Counted from the stretch's first letter, positions 46,694 through 59,500 are shown. The stretch: DNA of 64,000 nt from Leishmania infantum JPCM5 (GCF_000002875.2 NC_009399.2:103501-167500), one strand, 5' to 3'. Program-made: numbers and translations. Notes: a model not told the origin generated them from the sequence alone.

Positions 46694-47421
46694 CGGTGGA
46701 GCGTATGAGGCGTACTCGTGGAACCGGGGAGGCGAAGTGGACGCGTGCCCTGGCACGAATGCAGCATGGCCTCTGCGCTCACACAAAAGCACTGGCATTT
46801 AGCTGTACCCTGTCCTCATCCTCCTCCTTATTACCCACTCCCGGCAAGTTGCCTCACCGCCGCCCATCGTCCAGCCCGTCGCCGTGCCCGCGTCTTCCTT
46901 TACAAGCTTATGCTGTTTGCCTTGCACTGCAGTGCACTGCACACATACAGACACACACACACACACACGCAGGCCCCACATCCCTGCCGCCGCCGCCGCC
47001 ACCGCTGCTGCTGCTGCTGATGCCGGGAGCTTCAAAAGGAACAGCACACGTGAGCGCCACTTGGAGCAGCGCCGACACACATACACACGCAGGCTTCAGC
47101 ACCTCGTCGCTCCTCCCGCCTCCCCATGCCGCTCACTTGTCGTTGTATCTGCATCCCTCTCTCCTTTTCACCGTTCGTCGCTGCGGGTTGGGCACACGGT
47201 GCACTGTCAGGCACGCTCACACGTGTCCCCCCCCCACCACCACCACCACCTTCTCTTCTCTTCTTCGGCCCTCGCCGCATGCGCACACGCACTGCGCGCG
47301 TGTAGGGGAGCATTCTCATACCTAACAGCCGCCGCCGCCCCCATCACCACCACCACCTTCTTCTCCGTCGTGCTCCACCCGCTTCAACGGCGACAGAACA
47401 GCGAAGGCGAAGACGAGAAAG
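46694..47421. other. Intergenic region with simple repeats
   Basis: CA run at 46951-46968, CCG/CTG triplet run at about 46986-47018, and C runs followed by CAC triplets near 47227-47250 and 47345-47358. No gene seen. Confidence 0.7.
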
Positions 47422-49506
47422 ATGTTGCGGCGTAGCTTTTTCGTATTGGCCCCGAGCATCCCGCGGAGCGTCTGGGACCCGGCGCACTACAACGAGAACT
47501 GGGTGGACAGCTACAGCACCAGCATTGCCGACCGCCGACACTGGCCAGCGAAGAAGTGGTCCATCGGCCTCGAACCCCGCACCCCTCGTGATTGGCTGCG
47601 CTTCTCTTACCGAAACCTTGCCTACGCCTACAACGGCGCGCTGCGTGCCTGTGCGACGTTTCCGGAGATGCTCGTCTACTACAAGGAGATGAAGCAGCGC
47701 GGGGTCAAGGTGGACGTGGACACGCTGAACGCGCTGCTCTCACGCGCGGCACGGTACGAGCACATCCAAGTCGATGATGTGTTTCTTCTCTTCGACGAAC
47801 TCACCGCCCTCGGTGCCCGTCCGGATATTGCGTCCGTGGAGACGCTGCACACGGTACTCGAGCACGCGGCGCATCAGCCGCCGGAGTGGCGTGAGACGCG
47901 CCGTCGTCAGCTGGTGGAGCTGTACCAGTATCTTGCGTTGGAGGAGATCGAGCGCCTCGCCCCGCATCGCGTCGATGCGTTGTTGTCTGCGCAGATCGCG
48001 CGTCTGCGAGGAAACCTCAAGCAACTCAACGCGAGCCTCAGCCCATCCGTGTACCGGCGCTACTTCGCGGTCATCGACCTCGGTGAGACACTGATCCAGG
48101 AGGTCCACAACTTTTTGTGGGAGTACGTCGGCGCCGATCACGCCGCGATGGATGTTCCGTCGCTGCAGCTTCGCATCCCCTTCGTGGCCTCCGTGATGAA
48201 GCGGCCGCTGGCGACGGCAGACCCTGCCCAGGTGAAGGCGACCGACTTTGAGGACACGGAGGTGTGTAGCGTGCTACTGGCCGCGGTGGAGCGCTGCGTC
48301 GACGGAGACTTTCACGACAGACGGCCTGTGTCTGAGCGGCGCATGTATCTCGCCTTGCTGACCATGCTCACCTCCAGTGGCGTCCTGTACTCAGCCGATC
48401 TCATGGCGCAGATGATGGATGTTGTGAAGTACTCGCGCGACGATGGAGGACGTGACCGCGATGCGCAGCGGCTGCTGCGGTACGCCCTGCGCGGGTCCTC
48501 AGCAGCCGACGACGCCGCTTACCGCGAGCTGTGGCGGGCTGTGGCGCCTCCCGTGGATGCACGGGTGGTGGGACGGTACCTGGCAAGCAGGGACCCGTGG
48601 TCACCGGTGCATATCTGTTATGACCGCAGTTTTCAATTTCGAGCCTTCCCGGAGCTGCAGCAGATCACCCAAAGCCAAAGCAGCGGCAGCAGCACCGACT
48701 CCCCAGCGGCAGCGGCGTCGACGGCTGCCGGGGCAGGCAGCTCCTCTACCGCTGCGGCGGCCGCCGAACCAGAAAAAGCGTTAGAAGGCGTGAGCGCCGG
48801 CCTCCCCCCCAGCACCGTAGCCGCCAAGACGGCGGAGGCGCTGCAGCAGCGCTGGGACGATGTGCGCAAATTGATCGACATAACAGGCGTTCTCAAGCTG
48901 GGCGCGGGTCTGAAAAGTGCAAGAGCCGGCTCCGCCGCGCCAACGCAGGAGGCGGCGCAGCAGGCGATGGAGGTCTTCACCGGCGCGGCGGCGTTCCTAC
49001 GCGGGGTGGCCACAGGCTGCCGCTACGGTGAGTTGGCGGACGCGCTAGCAATTCAAGCAGTAGGAGATGGGCAACAGCAGCAGCACCACGCGCCACGTGC
49101 GACGTCGTTCGGAGGCGCAGCAGCCACAGCAGGTGCCGCGCGTAGCAGCAGCAGCAATGCGAGCACAGAACTGTACGCCGGCGGCCTCGACTTTGATGTC
49201 TGGCATCGACTCCTGCAGTGCGTGCAGCAGCTGCGTCAGGACATGGAGCAGTTCATGGCTCAGCAGTACGAGGCGCATGGTCTGCAGGTGGAGCCGGAGT
49301 TCGAGTGCTGGGAAGCTATGCTCGTGGTGCTGCGCTGCATCTTGGACTTCTGCCTTGTGCACACGCAGCAATACGGCCGTACGGCAGGCGGTGGCATGGC
49401 AGAGAATCTCTTCCAGGAGTCTGCACAGCTGCGCGCGCAGTTGGTGGAGGAAAGCCGCACCCGCTTCAATGGCCGCATGCGCATCTTGTGGCTGCAGGAG
49501 GTTTAG
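47422..49506 (+). CDS. Pentatricopeptide-repeat (PPR) protein, probably mitochondrial, 694 aa
   Basis: ATG 47422 gives MLRRSFFVLAPSIPRSVW, a basic hydrophobic N-terminus compatible with mitochondrial import. PPR-like units are visible at about 68-102 (AYNGALRACATFPEMLVYYK to VDVD) and 103-139 (NALLSRAARYEHIQVDDVFLLFDELTALGARPD), with more degenerate helices after them. Residues about 415-455 are a Ser/Ala-rich linker and about 545-580 another. In trypanosomatids PPR proteins bind mitochondrial RNA or form part of the mitoribosome and polyadenylation complexes. The specific RNA or complex cannot be read here. The gene is intact. Confidence 0.82.
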   Translation: MLRRSFFVLAPSIPRSVWDPAHYNENWVDSYSTSIADRRHWPAKKWSIGLEPRTPRDWLRFSYRNLAYAYNGALRACATFPEMLVYYKEMKQRGVKVDVDTLNALLSRAARYEHIQVDDVFLLFDELTALGARPDIASVETLHTVLEHAAHQPPEWRETRRRQLVELYQYLALEEIERLAPHRVDALLSAQIARLRGNLKQLNASLSPSVYRRYFAVIDLGETLIQEVHNFLWEYVGADHAAMDVPSLQLRIPFVASVMKRPLATADPAQVKATDFEDTEVCSVLLAAVERCVDGDFHDRRPVSERRMYLALLTMLTSSGVLYSADLMAQMMDVVKYSRDDGGRDRDAQRLLRYALRGSSAADDAAYRELWRAVAPPVDARVVGRYLASRDPWSPVHICYDRSFQFRAFPELQQITQSQSSGSSTDSPAAAASTAAGAGSSSTAAAAAEPEKALEGVSAGLPPSTVAAKTAEALQQRWDDVRKLIDITGVLKLGAGLKSARAGSAAPTQEAAQQAMEVFTGAAAFLRGVATGCRYGELADALAIQAVGDGQQQQHHAPRATSFGGAAATAGAARSSSSNASTELYAGGLDFDVWHRLLQCVQQLRQDMEQFMAQQYEAHGLQVEPEFECWEAMLVVLRCILDFCLVHTQQYGRTAGGGMAENLFQESAQLRAQLVEESRTRFNGRMRILWLQEV

Positions 49507-50097
49507 GCTGCCGGTCTGTAAAACCACTGTTGCTGTGGTGACGACATTGGGCCCATTCACGTGCTTGCCAGGGCCACCAGCAGCGCGCGCGCACTCCACC
49601 GCCATTCTTAGGCTCCGTTTTGTGTGTCTGTCCGTCTCTGTGTGTGTGTATGTTGATAACGTGCAATGGCGATGATCATGATCTTGAGTGTGCTTAATCT
49701 CTCTCTCTGTACGTGTGTGCGTGCGCGCGCACGCAGGGCGCATATCCGCCGCCCTTGCGGAATCCTTCACCGCGCTGCACGACACTTTTTGAGGAAGCTC
49801 GATTCTGCCACTCCTTGCTCTATCCCTACTGCCTCCCCCTCCCTCACCCGTGCATAAAGCCGTGCCGAAAAGAATACGGAGGGAGAGGGGCTGCGGGGAG
49901 AAGCGCTGACAGCGATGCGTGTGTGCGCAGACGCTCACCCATCCCTATGCGTCTCTAGAATGCACTCGTGACCCTCTTTATCCCCTCTCGCATCCTCTGA
50001 CTCTTTCCATCCGCCTCCGTACTCGTACGGCCCGCACAGTGAGCTTGTGTGTTGAGGCACCCCCTACCTCACCGCCATATCTCCTAGCGCACGCGCA
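49507..50097. other. Intergenic region, no gene seen
   Basis: GT stretch near 49635-49650 and a CTCTCTCT stretch near 49698. No convincing ORF. Confidence 0.7.
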
Positions 50098-50538
50098 ATG
50101 AACTCTGCCCCGCGTGCGCCGATGCGGACGTTGGCCGCCAAAGGTGTCGCTGGGCCGCCGCCACCGTCGACGCAGGAGCCGATGCCCGGTGGAATGCCTG
50201 GGATGCCGTTTTCTCCTTTGGGCGCCAATGCCCCGGACATGACGCAGCTGATGCAGTACCTTCCCACCATCATGAAGGTGGCGAGTCAGATTCCTGGCAT
50301 CCTTGTCGGGTTCCTTGTGACGATGGTGTACATGCTCGTGGTGGTGTGCCGCAGAGGCTTCACGGAGACCGTGTCGCCGGTCGCCGGCTTCCACATCTTT
50401 GTATTGTTCCTGCTTCGCGAGCTGATCGAGCCCTGGCGCCAAGGTCAGGCGCGCGCGCAGGCGGCACGCGCTCGCGAGGTGCAGCGGCGCTCCTTTACAA
50501 CGGACATCGCCATGCAGTATCGTGAGAAGCTTGACTGA
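50098..50538 (+). CDS. Small membrane protein of unknown function, 146 aa
   Basis: ATG 50098 begins a 146-residue protein. Residues 1-45 are Pro/Gly/Met-rich (PMPGGMPGMPFSPLG). A strong transmembrane helix follows at about 65-84 (PGILVGFLVTMVYMLVVVC) and a second hydrophobic stretch at about 96-108 (VAGFHIFVLFLLREL). The C-terminal ~35 residues are basic and amphipathic (RQGQARAQAARAREVQRRSF). This suggests one or two membrane passes with a charged cytosolic or matrix tail. No family recognised. Coding status is supported by the orderly hydrophobic/amphipathic layout, which differs from the CA/GT-driven junk frames around it. Confidence 0.72.
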   Translation: MNSAPRAPMRTLAAKGVAGPPPPSTQEPMPGGMPGMPFSPLGANAPDMTQLMQYLPTIMKVASQIPGILVGFLVTMVYMLVVVCRRGFTETVSPVAGFHIFVLFLLRELIEPWRQGQARAQAARAREVQRRSFTTDIAMQYREKLD

Positions 50539-52133
50539 TTGGTCGAGAGGAGGGTGTGCGTGTGCTTGTCTGGGCTGTGTGCTCGTGAGTCCGTTGTGAG
50601 TCTGTTGTGTGTCTGTGTGCGCACAAGGGGGTGCGATGTGAGCAAGACGCACGAAGCGTCTATGCGACTGATTGGCCCCCCACACCACCCCACTTCACCG
50701 AAGGTGCGGCAGCCTCCACGCGGACGGCACCTTCTTCCGCATAAGACACGACTACCGAAAGCGCCGGCATCACCTCATGAATTGGAGGCTGGCGAATGTG
50801 TGCGCTGTGGTGTGGTGTGGGGTGGGTTGGTGCTGCTCCTTGTGCACCCCTTCCCGCAAACCCGACCGCGGCGCTCACCATCCCTAGCTCATACGCGCCG
50901 CAGGAGCGCATGTCTTTCGAGGCACGCTTCGCTTTTCTCGCTCGCCCCCGTCTTTCCTCTGTCTTTGCACTGTCGCATGCAATTTTGGGAGGCCACCGAC
51001 ACCGGCGGGGGGGGGTCAGTGCCGCAGCGCGCATGGGTGTGCCCACGAAACGCCTAACCATCACCCACATGGCGCTTACCTTCGCCTCCCTCGTTCTCCT
51101 CTCGCGCAGCTGGGTTGGGCGAGAGCGACTCTGCCCCGCACTAAGAAACAAGCGTGCGTTGGCTTTGTCCTGGCGGTGCCACGGGAGCTGGTGTTCACTC
51201 TATCCCCGGGGTGGTGCTTGGATGTGCTTCTCCCTCGCCTTTTCCGGTCGTGGTCCAAACACCCATCATGACTCGTAATCGCGTTTCCTCTCTCACCTCC
51301 CTTGTCTTCTTGCGAACGTGCTCTGCCGTCGTGTATTGTGCGAGGGAAGGGAAGGAGGAGGGCCTCCGCTGCTTCTGTCGGGCGGCTTCCGGCCGTGGCA
51401 CACGGGTGCATATGTGCGCGTGCAGCTTAGCGCATCTCTTCTCGTTCTCGCTCTCGTGTGCTGGATCGGATGCCAACTCGGTGTTCTACCTTGTCTGCGA
51501 ATTCAAGTCTGCCCCCTCCCCCCTGACCAGCCTACCACCCACCACAACCCCCTCTCATCAAGGCCGCCACCGGGTGAGACATGGCGGATAAGGAAAGGCT
51601 GGGCCCTGCATTTTCGTAGACGTCATCAAGAGGAATCAAAAGCGGCGCCGTAAGCGCGGAGTCCCCAAGTCCGTGGCCCCCCCATCGCCGCCGCCGCCTC
51701 TCGCTATCGATGCCCCACACGCTTGATGGCATCGCCCATGCCAGGTGAAACAGTGGAGACGAGTCCCCCTCCCCCTCCGCTCAATAACGGGCTCGACTCT
51801 TCACCCCTCCCCCCACCCTCCTCCCCTCTCCCCCAACCCTGCGGAGAGCCGAAAGTCTTCGCCCCCAGAGGCTTTCACTTAGCCACCGTCAACTGCCTCC
51901 CTACGCACTCCACGTCACTCTCCACTGCGTTCCCGCGCACGGACCTCATCCCGTGCACGAACACCCCTCTGCAGCGCCGCTGCTCTCGTGAGCGCCGCTT
52001 CTCGTGTCTTTGGTCACTCTTCTCTGTCGTGCGCGTTCAGCCCGTCGAGAGCGCCCGCTCGCACGCACACATACAGTTACGGACCCATTCGCCCCTCCCT
52101 CCCCCTCTCCACGTCCCTCCCCAACGAAGCAGC
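50539..52133. other. Intergenic region, no gene seen
   Basis: GT-rich near 50553-50620, a G10 run near 51006-51015, and C/T-rich tracts near 51500-51550, 51765-51840 and 52090-52122. The in-frame extension of the next gene (51723-52133) is Pro/Ser/Arg-rich and was treated as UTR. Confidence 0.65.
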
Positions 52134-53171
52134 ATGAACGTGTACACGTCAGACGGGCTGCTGGTGAGCAGGGGTGCCGACAGCGGCGGTCTCTCGACGG
52201 AACAGGGCCAACAGCTCATCTCCATCTATCGACTCTTCCTTCAGCTGCACCACGCCGGCACCGGCGCCATGCGCATCAAGGACATGATCAAGCCGGAGAC
52301 GACAGACGCGGTTAGCGAACACGGCAGCGGAGGAGCCGGTGGAGACAAGAACGTCGACCGCCGAGGTGGCGGCGCTGGTCGTGGCGGATCTGGCGCAGTA
52401 AACGCCACCTGGAGCGCCATAATGCCGTCCATGCCGGAGAACACGGCGTACACGAGCAGCATCGCCGTCGTCTCCACCGGTACCCCTTACCCGATGTTCC
52501 TCCTCTCGTCCAACGCCATCCCAGAGACCCATCGACTGCGTGGGTTCGCCTCTGCAGTGGCGCCACAGCAGCAGCACCATGCAGCAGCGGCTGGCACGGC
52601 GACCACCGCCTCCACAAAGAACAATAACCGTAGCGCCAATGGATGTGAGGAGATCGCGCTGCGGTGGAGTCTGCTCACAAAGCAGCCCCCGTCCTGCCCC
52701 ACAGCGGCGGCGGCGGCGGGCTCTGCTGTCGGTGCTGCTACCGGGGCTTCCGCAGGCACACCGGCCTCCATGACCGCAACGGTTAACGCCACCAAGGCCA
52801 CCGTGATGACCGCAGAAACAGCCGCGGATGTGCCCGTGGACCGGACGGGCTTTCCTGGGGCGCGTAATTTCTCGATGTCCAGCACAAAGTCTGCTGGCCA
52901 CCTGCCTGGTGCGTCGCAAAGGGATCGCATGGCTGGCGAGTGGAGCAACGCTGGCAATGTGGCGCCCGCGGCAACCTCGCCGGCGCGCACCGCAGCTCTC
53001 GCACCGTGCGCGTACCCGTCTGGGTGGACCGCGGCGGAGCTGCAGGTACACACGACGAAGCAGATGATGGTGTGCACCGCCACCGAGCTGTCCCTCGACT
53101 TGGACGGAGGCGCCGAGGACGGTAACGCACCGCTGCTGTTCTGCTGCTCAACGCTGCCCATCTCGGGCTAG
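52134..53171 (+). CDS. Ala/Thr-rich hypothetical protein, 345 aa
   Basis: Start at ATG 52134 (MNVYTSDGLLVSRGADSGGLSTEQ). Residues 20-55 look ordered (QGQQLISIYRLFLQLHHAG then MRIKDMIK), as does a beta-rich segment at about 100-135 (YTSSIAVVSTGTPYPMFLLSSN) and the C-terminus (ELQVHTTKQMMVCTATELSLD and LLFCCSTLPISG). Between them are long low-complexity stretches rich in Ala, Thr, Gly and Asn. The spread of short ordered strands separated by inserts could be one small folded domain with insertions, but I do not recognise it. No signal peptide or membrane helix. Confidence 0.65.
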   Translation: MNVYTSDGLLVSRGADSGGLSTEQGQQLISIYRLFLQLHHAGTGAMRIKDMIKPETTDAVSEHGSGGAGGDKNVDRRGGGAGRGGSGAVNATWSAIMPSMPENTAYTSSIAVVSTGTPYPMFLLSSNAIPETHRLRGFASAVAPQQQHHAAAAGTATTASTKNNNRSANGCEEIALRWSLLTKQPPSCPTAAAAAGSAVGAATGASAGTPASMTATVNATKATVMTAETAADVPVDRTGFPGARNFSMSSTKSAGHLPGASQRDRMAGEWSNAGNVAPAATSPARTAALAPCAYPSGWTAAELQVHTTKQMMVCTATELSLDLDGGAEDGNAPLLFCCSTLPISG

Positions 53172-55266
53172 CCACCGAGCAGCAGGAGCGCGTATGCGTG
53201 TGCGTACGCCTCAGCGTATAAGTCACCGAGACCGGGCGCATGCCCAAGCATGAGCGCGCTCCCACGCCCTTCCCCCCACTGAGCGCTCGTGGGACCGCTA
53301 TGGCGCGTCTTGCCGCTGCTGTTGCGTTGCAAGAAGTGCGTCGCCGCTGTCTTGCGTCTCTGTCTGTCTCTCTCCCTCACATCTCGCCACCCGTGCGTGC
53401 CTGTGTGTGCGCATGCGCGTGTCGGCGTTGGAGTCTTGTGTAGTGCCTCGGGATGCGTGCTATCCCTTTGCCCCCCCCCACCCTCTCCGCCCTCCCGTCT
53501 GTGTGCCATGGCGTTGTTCTTATTCTTCATGCTTGACTGTGCGGGTCATTGTATCCCCACCCCCCCTCCCAAAAAAAAAGAAAAGAAGAAGAGCTTCAGC
53601 AAGAGGCGCGCATCAACCGCCAGCACTCCGGAGCGCGTCAGCGCCTCGCCGATATTGTTTCAGTGGGCCCCTTTCTTTCCCATTCACGGCCACGCTGCGG
53701 TGTGCCGGTTCGCACTGTAGAGTTCTCCTCAGGAACCTGGACTGTACCGGGGGCACGAAAAGAGCGATCCGTGTTCGAAAGAGGGAACACACGCGCGCAC
53801 CCGCACTTATGAGGTCCCGTCCTCTCTCACTCTCTCTGCCTGCATCTGCCTCTCTCTTCCCCTTCTTCTGTGACTCCCAAACGCACGTGCACGTGCATCC
53901 TCATGCACAACATGCGCGCACGGAACGTATGACGCATGCGTCCTTCACAAGTCTTGTTTCAACGCCTTGTGTGTGTGTGTGTGTGTGTGTTAGTAACACC
54001 TTCCTTCTCTCTCGCGCACGCAGCCACACCAGCTTGCACATCACCCGCCAAACCCCCCTCCCCTCCCCTCCCCTCTGTGCCCTCCTTCTTTTGTTGTTGT
54101 TCGCTCTGCTGCATCGTCCGCCTGCCCTCACACGCGCCGAGAAGCACAGCGCCAACGCACGTAAGAGAACCGTTGTGGCCGCAGCGGAGTCGCGAGCGCG
54201 CACAAGGGCGTGCCCACGCGCCAGCAGCGGCGGGAGGAAGACGCAGATGAAGACAGAAACAGCGTAGAAATTTCAACTGCGATTAAGCAAGCACGTACAC
54301 GCAAGGCCTCCCTCTCTGAGGCCATCGCACCCTCCATCCCGCGCCGACAGCGCCACCCGCCCTCTACTCTTTCTTCTCGCTCTCTTACCTCAGCGCACGA
54401 GCAGACAGGCACACGCACCTGCCTCCTCGATAGAGGTCCTCCGTGTTGGAGGCTCTTTACACACGCACACAAGCGCCCATACGCACACGTGTATGTACAT
54501 AACCTTTGTTGTCTACTATTCTTTGCGTGCAGCTTTCTCTGCGTGTTTGCCTCGTGGCGTGTGCGTGCGTCTGCGTGTGCGTCTGTGAAGGGGACTCGCA
54601 CCGCCATTACCGTCATCACCGTTACCACCTTTTCGTTGCATCCTCCTCCCTCATCCCCTCCCACCCCCCATCTACACCCCTTCCTTTGCGTGTGTGTGTG
54701 TGTGTGTGTGATCCTCGTGTTGTTGGACGCTCGTCACTCCCTCTCTCCGTTCTCGAGGCTCCGACTCATCGGGTTTCACAACTCCGCCCGCCCGCTGTCG
54801 CTTTACGTCGCCCTCGATCCCATCAACTAGGGTAACAGCGGTAGCGAAACGACGTCGCGAAGAGGTGAAGCGCACGGCCAGAACGTCTTCTCGAGGAAGG
54901 AGTGAAGGAGCACAACAAGCGCTGCCCCCCCCCCTCCGCCCCGTTGGCGCTTCAGGAGGCAGACACAGACACAGTGGCAGAGGCGGGTATCACAAGAAAC
55001 ACGGAAAGGTGCAAGCGGTAAGGAAGGCGAGAGGGAGCGTTAGCGTCGGCGGCATCGGCGGCAAAGAGAGGGCGCGCCAGCGAGATCTTCAAGCATACGG
55101 TTGGAGAGGCAACGTGCGAGTGCGCTGTGCATCGCCCTCACTTCGTCGCAAGCGCAAGACGGAAGAAGCGAAACGGAAAGAACAACGCAATCGCGAAAGC
55201 CCTGAGCGGTAGACACCTCGCTCCAAGCTTCGTCTTCCTCGTTGTCGCTTGACTCCTGCGTGCGTG

Positions 55267-55302
<36 letters not shown>

Positions 55303-56560
55303 TGTGGGCGGGGGCGTCTGTGTGCCTCTGTGCTCCTCTTCGCCCCCCCCTCCCCCATTCTCCTGTTATCGGCTACTGCCGCTTTTCTCAGTTTTACTTG
55401 GGGTCTGTGTGTCTGCCTGTGTGTAAGCGTGTGTGTGTGTGCGTGTGCGTGTCTGCCTGTCTGTAAAGGACGCCAAACGTACTGTTGGCGTCTCCCTCCA
55501 CTCATCGAGCACCCCACCACCCCACCCCACACCACACCACACCACACCATACACCACCACCCCTGTCCCATCCCATCCCATCCCGCCCTCTTCTGCGCAT
55601 CGTTCTCGCCTGCACACGGTTCCTCTTTTTCATCTATTATTCGTCCGTTTCTTCGTCTTCATAGTTGCCGTTGTTGTTTCGACCTCATCGCGGACGGCCT
55701 ACTCCGTCCCACTCTCGCGTGTTCGTGTGCACAGACCCCTTGTCTTCCGTTGTGATTTTGTTTTCTGTGGCTCCTCTTCCCCATCTGTCCTCCCATTCGA
55801 GTTGTTCTGCTGTGCGTGTGTGGCTTTGGGGGCGGGGGAGGGAGGCGGGCGTGGTTTTACGGGGGAAGGGTATCTTGTGTTGTCCTTGACTGTTGTGGGT
55901 GCTCACCTTTGGTGTGGCCACGTGTCCTCGCACGAAGGCTCGTTTCTCCGCGTCTGTGTCTGCCGGCAGTGGCGCTCGCACTCCTACCACCAACTCCTAC
56001 GACCCCCCATCCAACCTCGCCATAGACACACACACATATATATATTCCTTTTCAGCGTTTCTTTCTTTTCTTGGAGCCCTCCTCTTCCCCATCCCATCTT
56101 TTTTTTTTTGGTTGCCTCCGCGTCGGGATCGCCTTGCACCTCTGTGCCCCCTCCCTCCCGACCTCCATCTCACCACCACCACCGCCACCACCTCTCGCGT
56201 CTTCGGAATCGTCGTCGTCATCGTGCCTTTGCGAAGACATCTCCGGTGGGGCTGCCCTCCTTTCTTTACTTTCTCTGTGTGTGTACCAGCGCCTGCGTGT
56301 GTGCCAGCGCCGTGTTCGCTTGCACTCGTTTTCGTTGTTTTGTGCGTTGCCCCCGCACCCTCCCCCCCCCTCCCTGACGCACGAGCTTGAGGTCTGCGGA
56401 AAGGTCGGAACACGCATCGAGGAGGAGACTTTGTATTGTAGCGCTTCTACTCTTTCTGTTCGTCTTGGCCTTCCTTCGCTTCACGGCGCCACACCACCTC
56501 CTCGTGTGCTCGATCCTCGTGTATCTTTTGCCTCACGTGGAAATCTCTGTCGCGCTCGCC
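53172..56560. other. 3.4-kb intergenic region upstream of the giant repeat gene
   Basis: No convincing gene. GT runs at 53969-53991, 54690-54710 and 55270-55301; an A9 run near 53571; ACACC repeats at about 55526-55548 and TCCCA repeats at about 55566-55584; a T run near 56099-56108. Open frames here are dominated by Cys-Val or Ser-Pro-Leu runs produced by the repeats. Strong C/T-rich tracts near 56355-56375 and 56440-56475 are candidate splice signals for the next gene. Confidence 0.6.
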
Positions 56561-59500
56561 ATGGATCCGTCGTCGGCGACAGCCGTCGCCAGTAACGCTA
56601 CGGCTTTGGCTGGTGCTGGTGTTGCTGGACATGAAGCGACCCAACACGCACCAGGCAGCACCACTGAAGGCTCCGGCTCCGGCTCCGGCTTAGGCGCCAC
56701 CCCGCGCACGAGCGACAGCCCCGCTGAGGACCCGGCGTTCTCGATCGATGTTACTAGTGGCAGCACCTCCAACCCGGCACCCATGCAACGTGCCTCGGCG
56801 TCTCGCACTAAGGGTGGGCGTCTCAGAGAGAACTCAGGAAATGCTCCCAGGGTCGCCGCGGCGGCGCCAGCAGGGGCGAGCGAGCCTAGCAGCGATGCCA
56901 GCTCACCGACAGAAGGGAAGAGCTTCGCTGAGCGTATCGAGAACCTTTCCGCTGTCGAGGACCGCTATCGTTTTCACCTCGAGTGCCTTGCTGAGGATGA
57001 GCTGGAGGATCTATGCGACATCATGATATCACGTGAGGACGAACTCCTGCAAGATGGCTTTCGTGGCATCGACGCCGAGAAAGAGGGCGAGGAGCGGGGC
57101 TTACTTCCCGGTGAAGGCGAGAGCGACGCAGTCTCTGACCCTTTCCACGAAGACGAGGATGCTGAGGCGCGGCTGCAGCGCAGAAACGCTGTTGCAGCAG
57201 CAGCAAGCCGGACTAGCGACGGCGATGGCATCGCTGTCGCAGCGGAGCCGGACGAGGAGTTCGAGAGCTTCCGCGACGCCGCACCGTACGACGCGGCGAC
57301 GCGGATCGAGCGGCTGGCACAACCGGGGGCGTACACGAGGAGTGGCTCTTCGTGGCTCACGACCAACACCCTGCACGCTCTTGACATGTCGAGCGTCTCA
57401 GTCGTGCAGCTCACATCCGAGTTTTACTCACCAGCGCACACAGGAGACGAAACGGACCACTGCGACACAAGTACGGGAGGGAAAGACGAGGACGCTTCCG
57501 TCCACATGGATGAGGAGGCCATCGCTGCTGCACGCAGCGCAAGGGCAGCGCGTGCCTTGCGCCTCCGCCATGAGAAGGCGCGAGTCGAACAGGAGCGTGC
57601 TGCGCAGGCCCAGAAGATGTCCACTGCCCTGCTGCTTTCTACTGCACCAGTGCCCGCAGATGATCAAGAAGAGGAGGAGCAGCTCGATGCTTACGCCCTC
57701 TACGGCCCGAGGCGTGCCGTTGGCCGCCCCGCCTCCATGGACCTTGGATCTGCGGAGGATGGACGGGCAACGAGTGCTGAGACGGATGCTGATGACGAGC
57801 AGCTATCGCCGTCGTTCGGGTTCGGCCCGAGGCGTGCCGTTGGCCGTCCCGCCTCCATGGACCTTGGATCTGCGGAGGATGGACGGGCAACGAGTGCTGA
57901 GACGGATGCTGATGACGAGCAGCTATCGCCGTCGTTCGGGTTCGGCCCGAGGCGTGCCGCTGGTCGCCCTTCAGAAGCCGGCGAGGCCGCCGATGAAGAT
58001 GGGGACGAGGGCAGCGACGGCGAGGCGCCTTTCGCGGGAGGCGCGAGCAACGGCTCAAGGCGCACCGCCGTTCGTACACGCGATACTCGCACCCTCACGG
58101 CAAGTTACGCTGATAGCGTGGCCAAGGAGGTGCAACTGAGTCCATGGGCTCCTCATCGCTCGAAGCGTATTGAGGGATGTGTACCGAGTGACGGCGGAGC
58201 GCCGGAAACATTACAGAAAACAGCGATGATGTCAGCTGCAAAGGGCAGCAGCGATCCAGATAACGGCACTGACCCGTGCGATTTTCGCAAACGCGCTTCA
58301 GCTTGCTCACATGAGCGACAGATAAGCGATCGTGACGCACTGATGGACGGCAGCGCGCGCACGTCGTCGCGGCTGCGCTCCTCCGGCAACATATTCACGA
58401 TCAAACGCATGGAGTCGGAGAGAAGCACTGCGGTGGAGAAGTCAGGGGCAGATGCGGCACAGACAGACGATGTGTACGCCACTGGGTTCTGCAGAGTGCT
58501 TTCCCGCTCTCAGAGCGACTATGCAGTGCTGAACAAGCGACGCTCCTGCCTGAGCATGCGCTCTGACCTCGCCATCCGTGCGGAAGCGATTCGGCGGCTC
58601 GCTACAACGCCTGAGGTGTACACGGACGACGCTTCCGTCCACATGGATGAGGAGGCCATCGCTGCTGCACGCAGCGCAAGGGCAGCGCGTGCCTTGCGCC
58701 TCCGCCATGAGAAGGCGCGAGTCGAACAGGAGCGTGCTGCGCAGGCCCAGATGATGTCCACTGCCCTGCTGCTTTCTACTGCACCAGTGCCCGCAGATGA
58801 TCAAGAAGAGGAGGAGCAGCTCGATGCTTACGCCCTCTACGGCCCGAGGCGTGCCGTTGGCCGCCCCGCCTCCATGGACCTTGGATCTGCGGAGGATGGA
58901 CGGGCAACGAGTGCTGCGACGGATGCCGATGACGAGCAGCTATCGCCGTCGTTCGGGTTCGGCCCGAGGCGTGCCGTTGGCCGCCCCGCCTCCATGGACC
59001 ATGGATCTGCGGAGGATGGACGGGCAACGAGTGCTGCGACGGATGCTGATGACGAGCAGCTATCGCCGTCGTTCGGGTTCGGCCCGAGGCGTGCCGTTGG
59101 CCGCCCCGCCTCCATGGACCTTGGATCTGCGGAGGATGGACGGGCAACGAGTGCTGAGACGGATGCTGATGACGAGCAGCTATCGCCGTCGTTCGGGTTC
59201 GGCCCGAGGCGTGCCGTTGGCCGTCCCGCCTCCATGGACCTTGGATCTGCGGAGGATGGACGGGCAACGAGTGCTGAGACGGATGCTGATGACGAGCAGC
59301 TATCGCCGTCGTTCGGGTTCGGCCCGAGGCGTGCCGTTGGCCGCCCCGCCTCCATGGACCTTGGATCTGCGGAGGATGGACGGGCAACGAGTGCTGAGAC
59401 GGATGCTGATGACGAGCAGCTATCGCCGTCGTTCGGGTTCGGCCCGAGGCGTGCCGTTGGCCGTCCCGCCTCCATGGACCTTGGATCTGCGGAGGATGGA

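Noticed and set aside
53407..54267. 286-codon frame in the gap before the giant gene
   Set aside because: Contains Cys-Val and Ser-Leu-Pro runs encoded by GT and CT repeats; no ordered protein texture.
55433..56377. 314-codon frame in the same gap
   Set aside because: Driven by GT, ACACC and TCCCA repeats; looks like UTR sequence.
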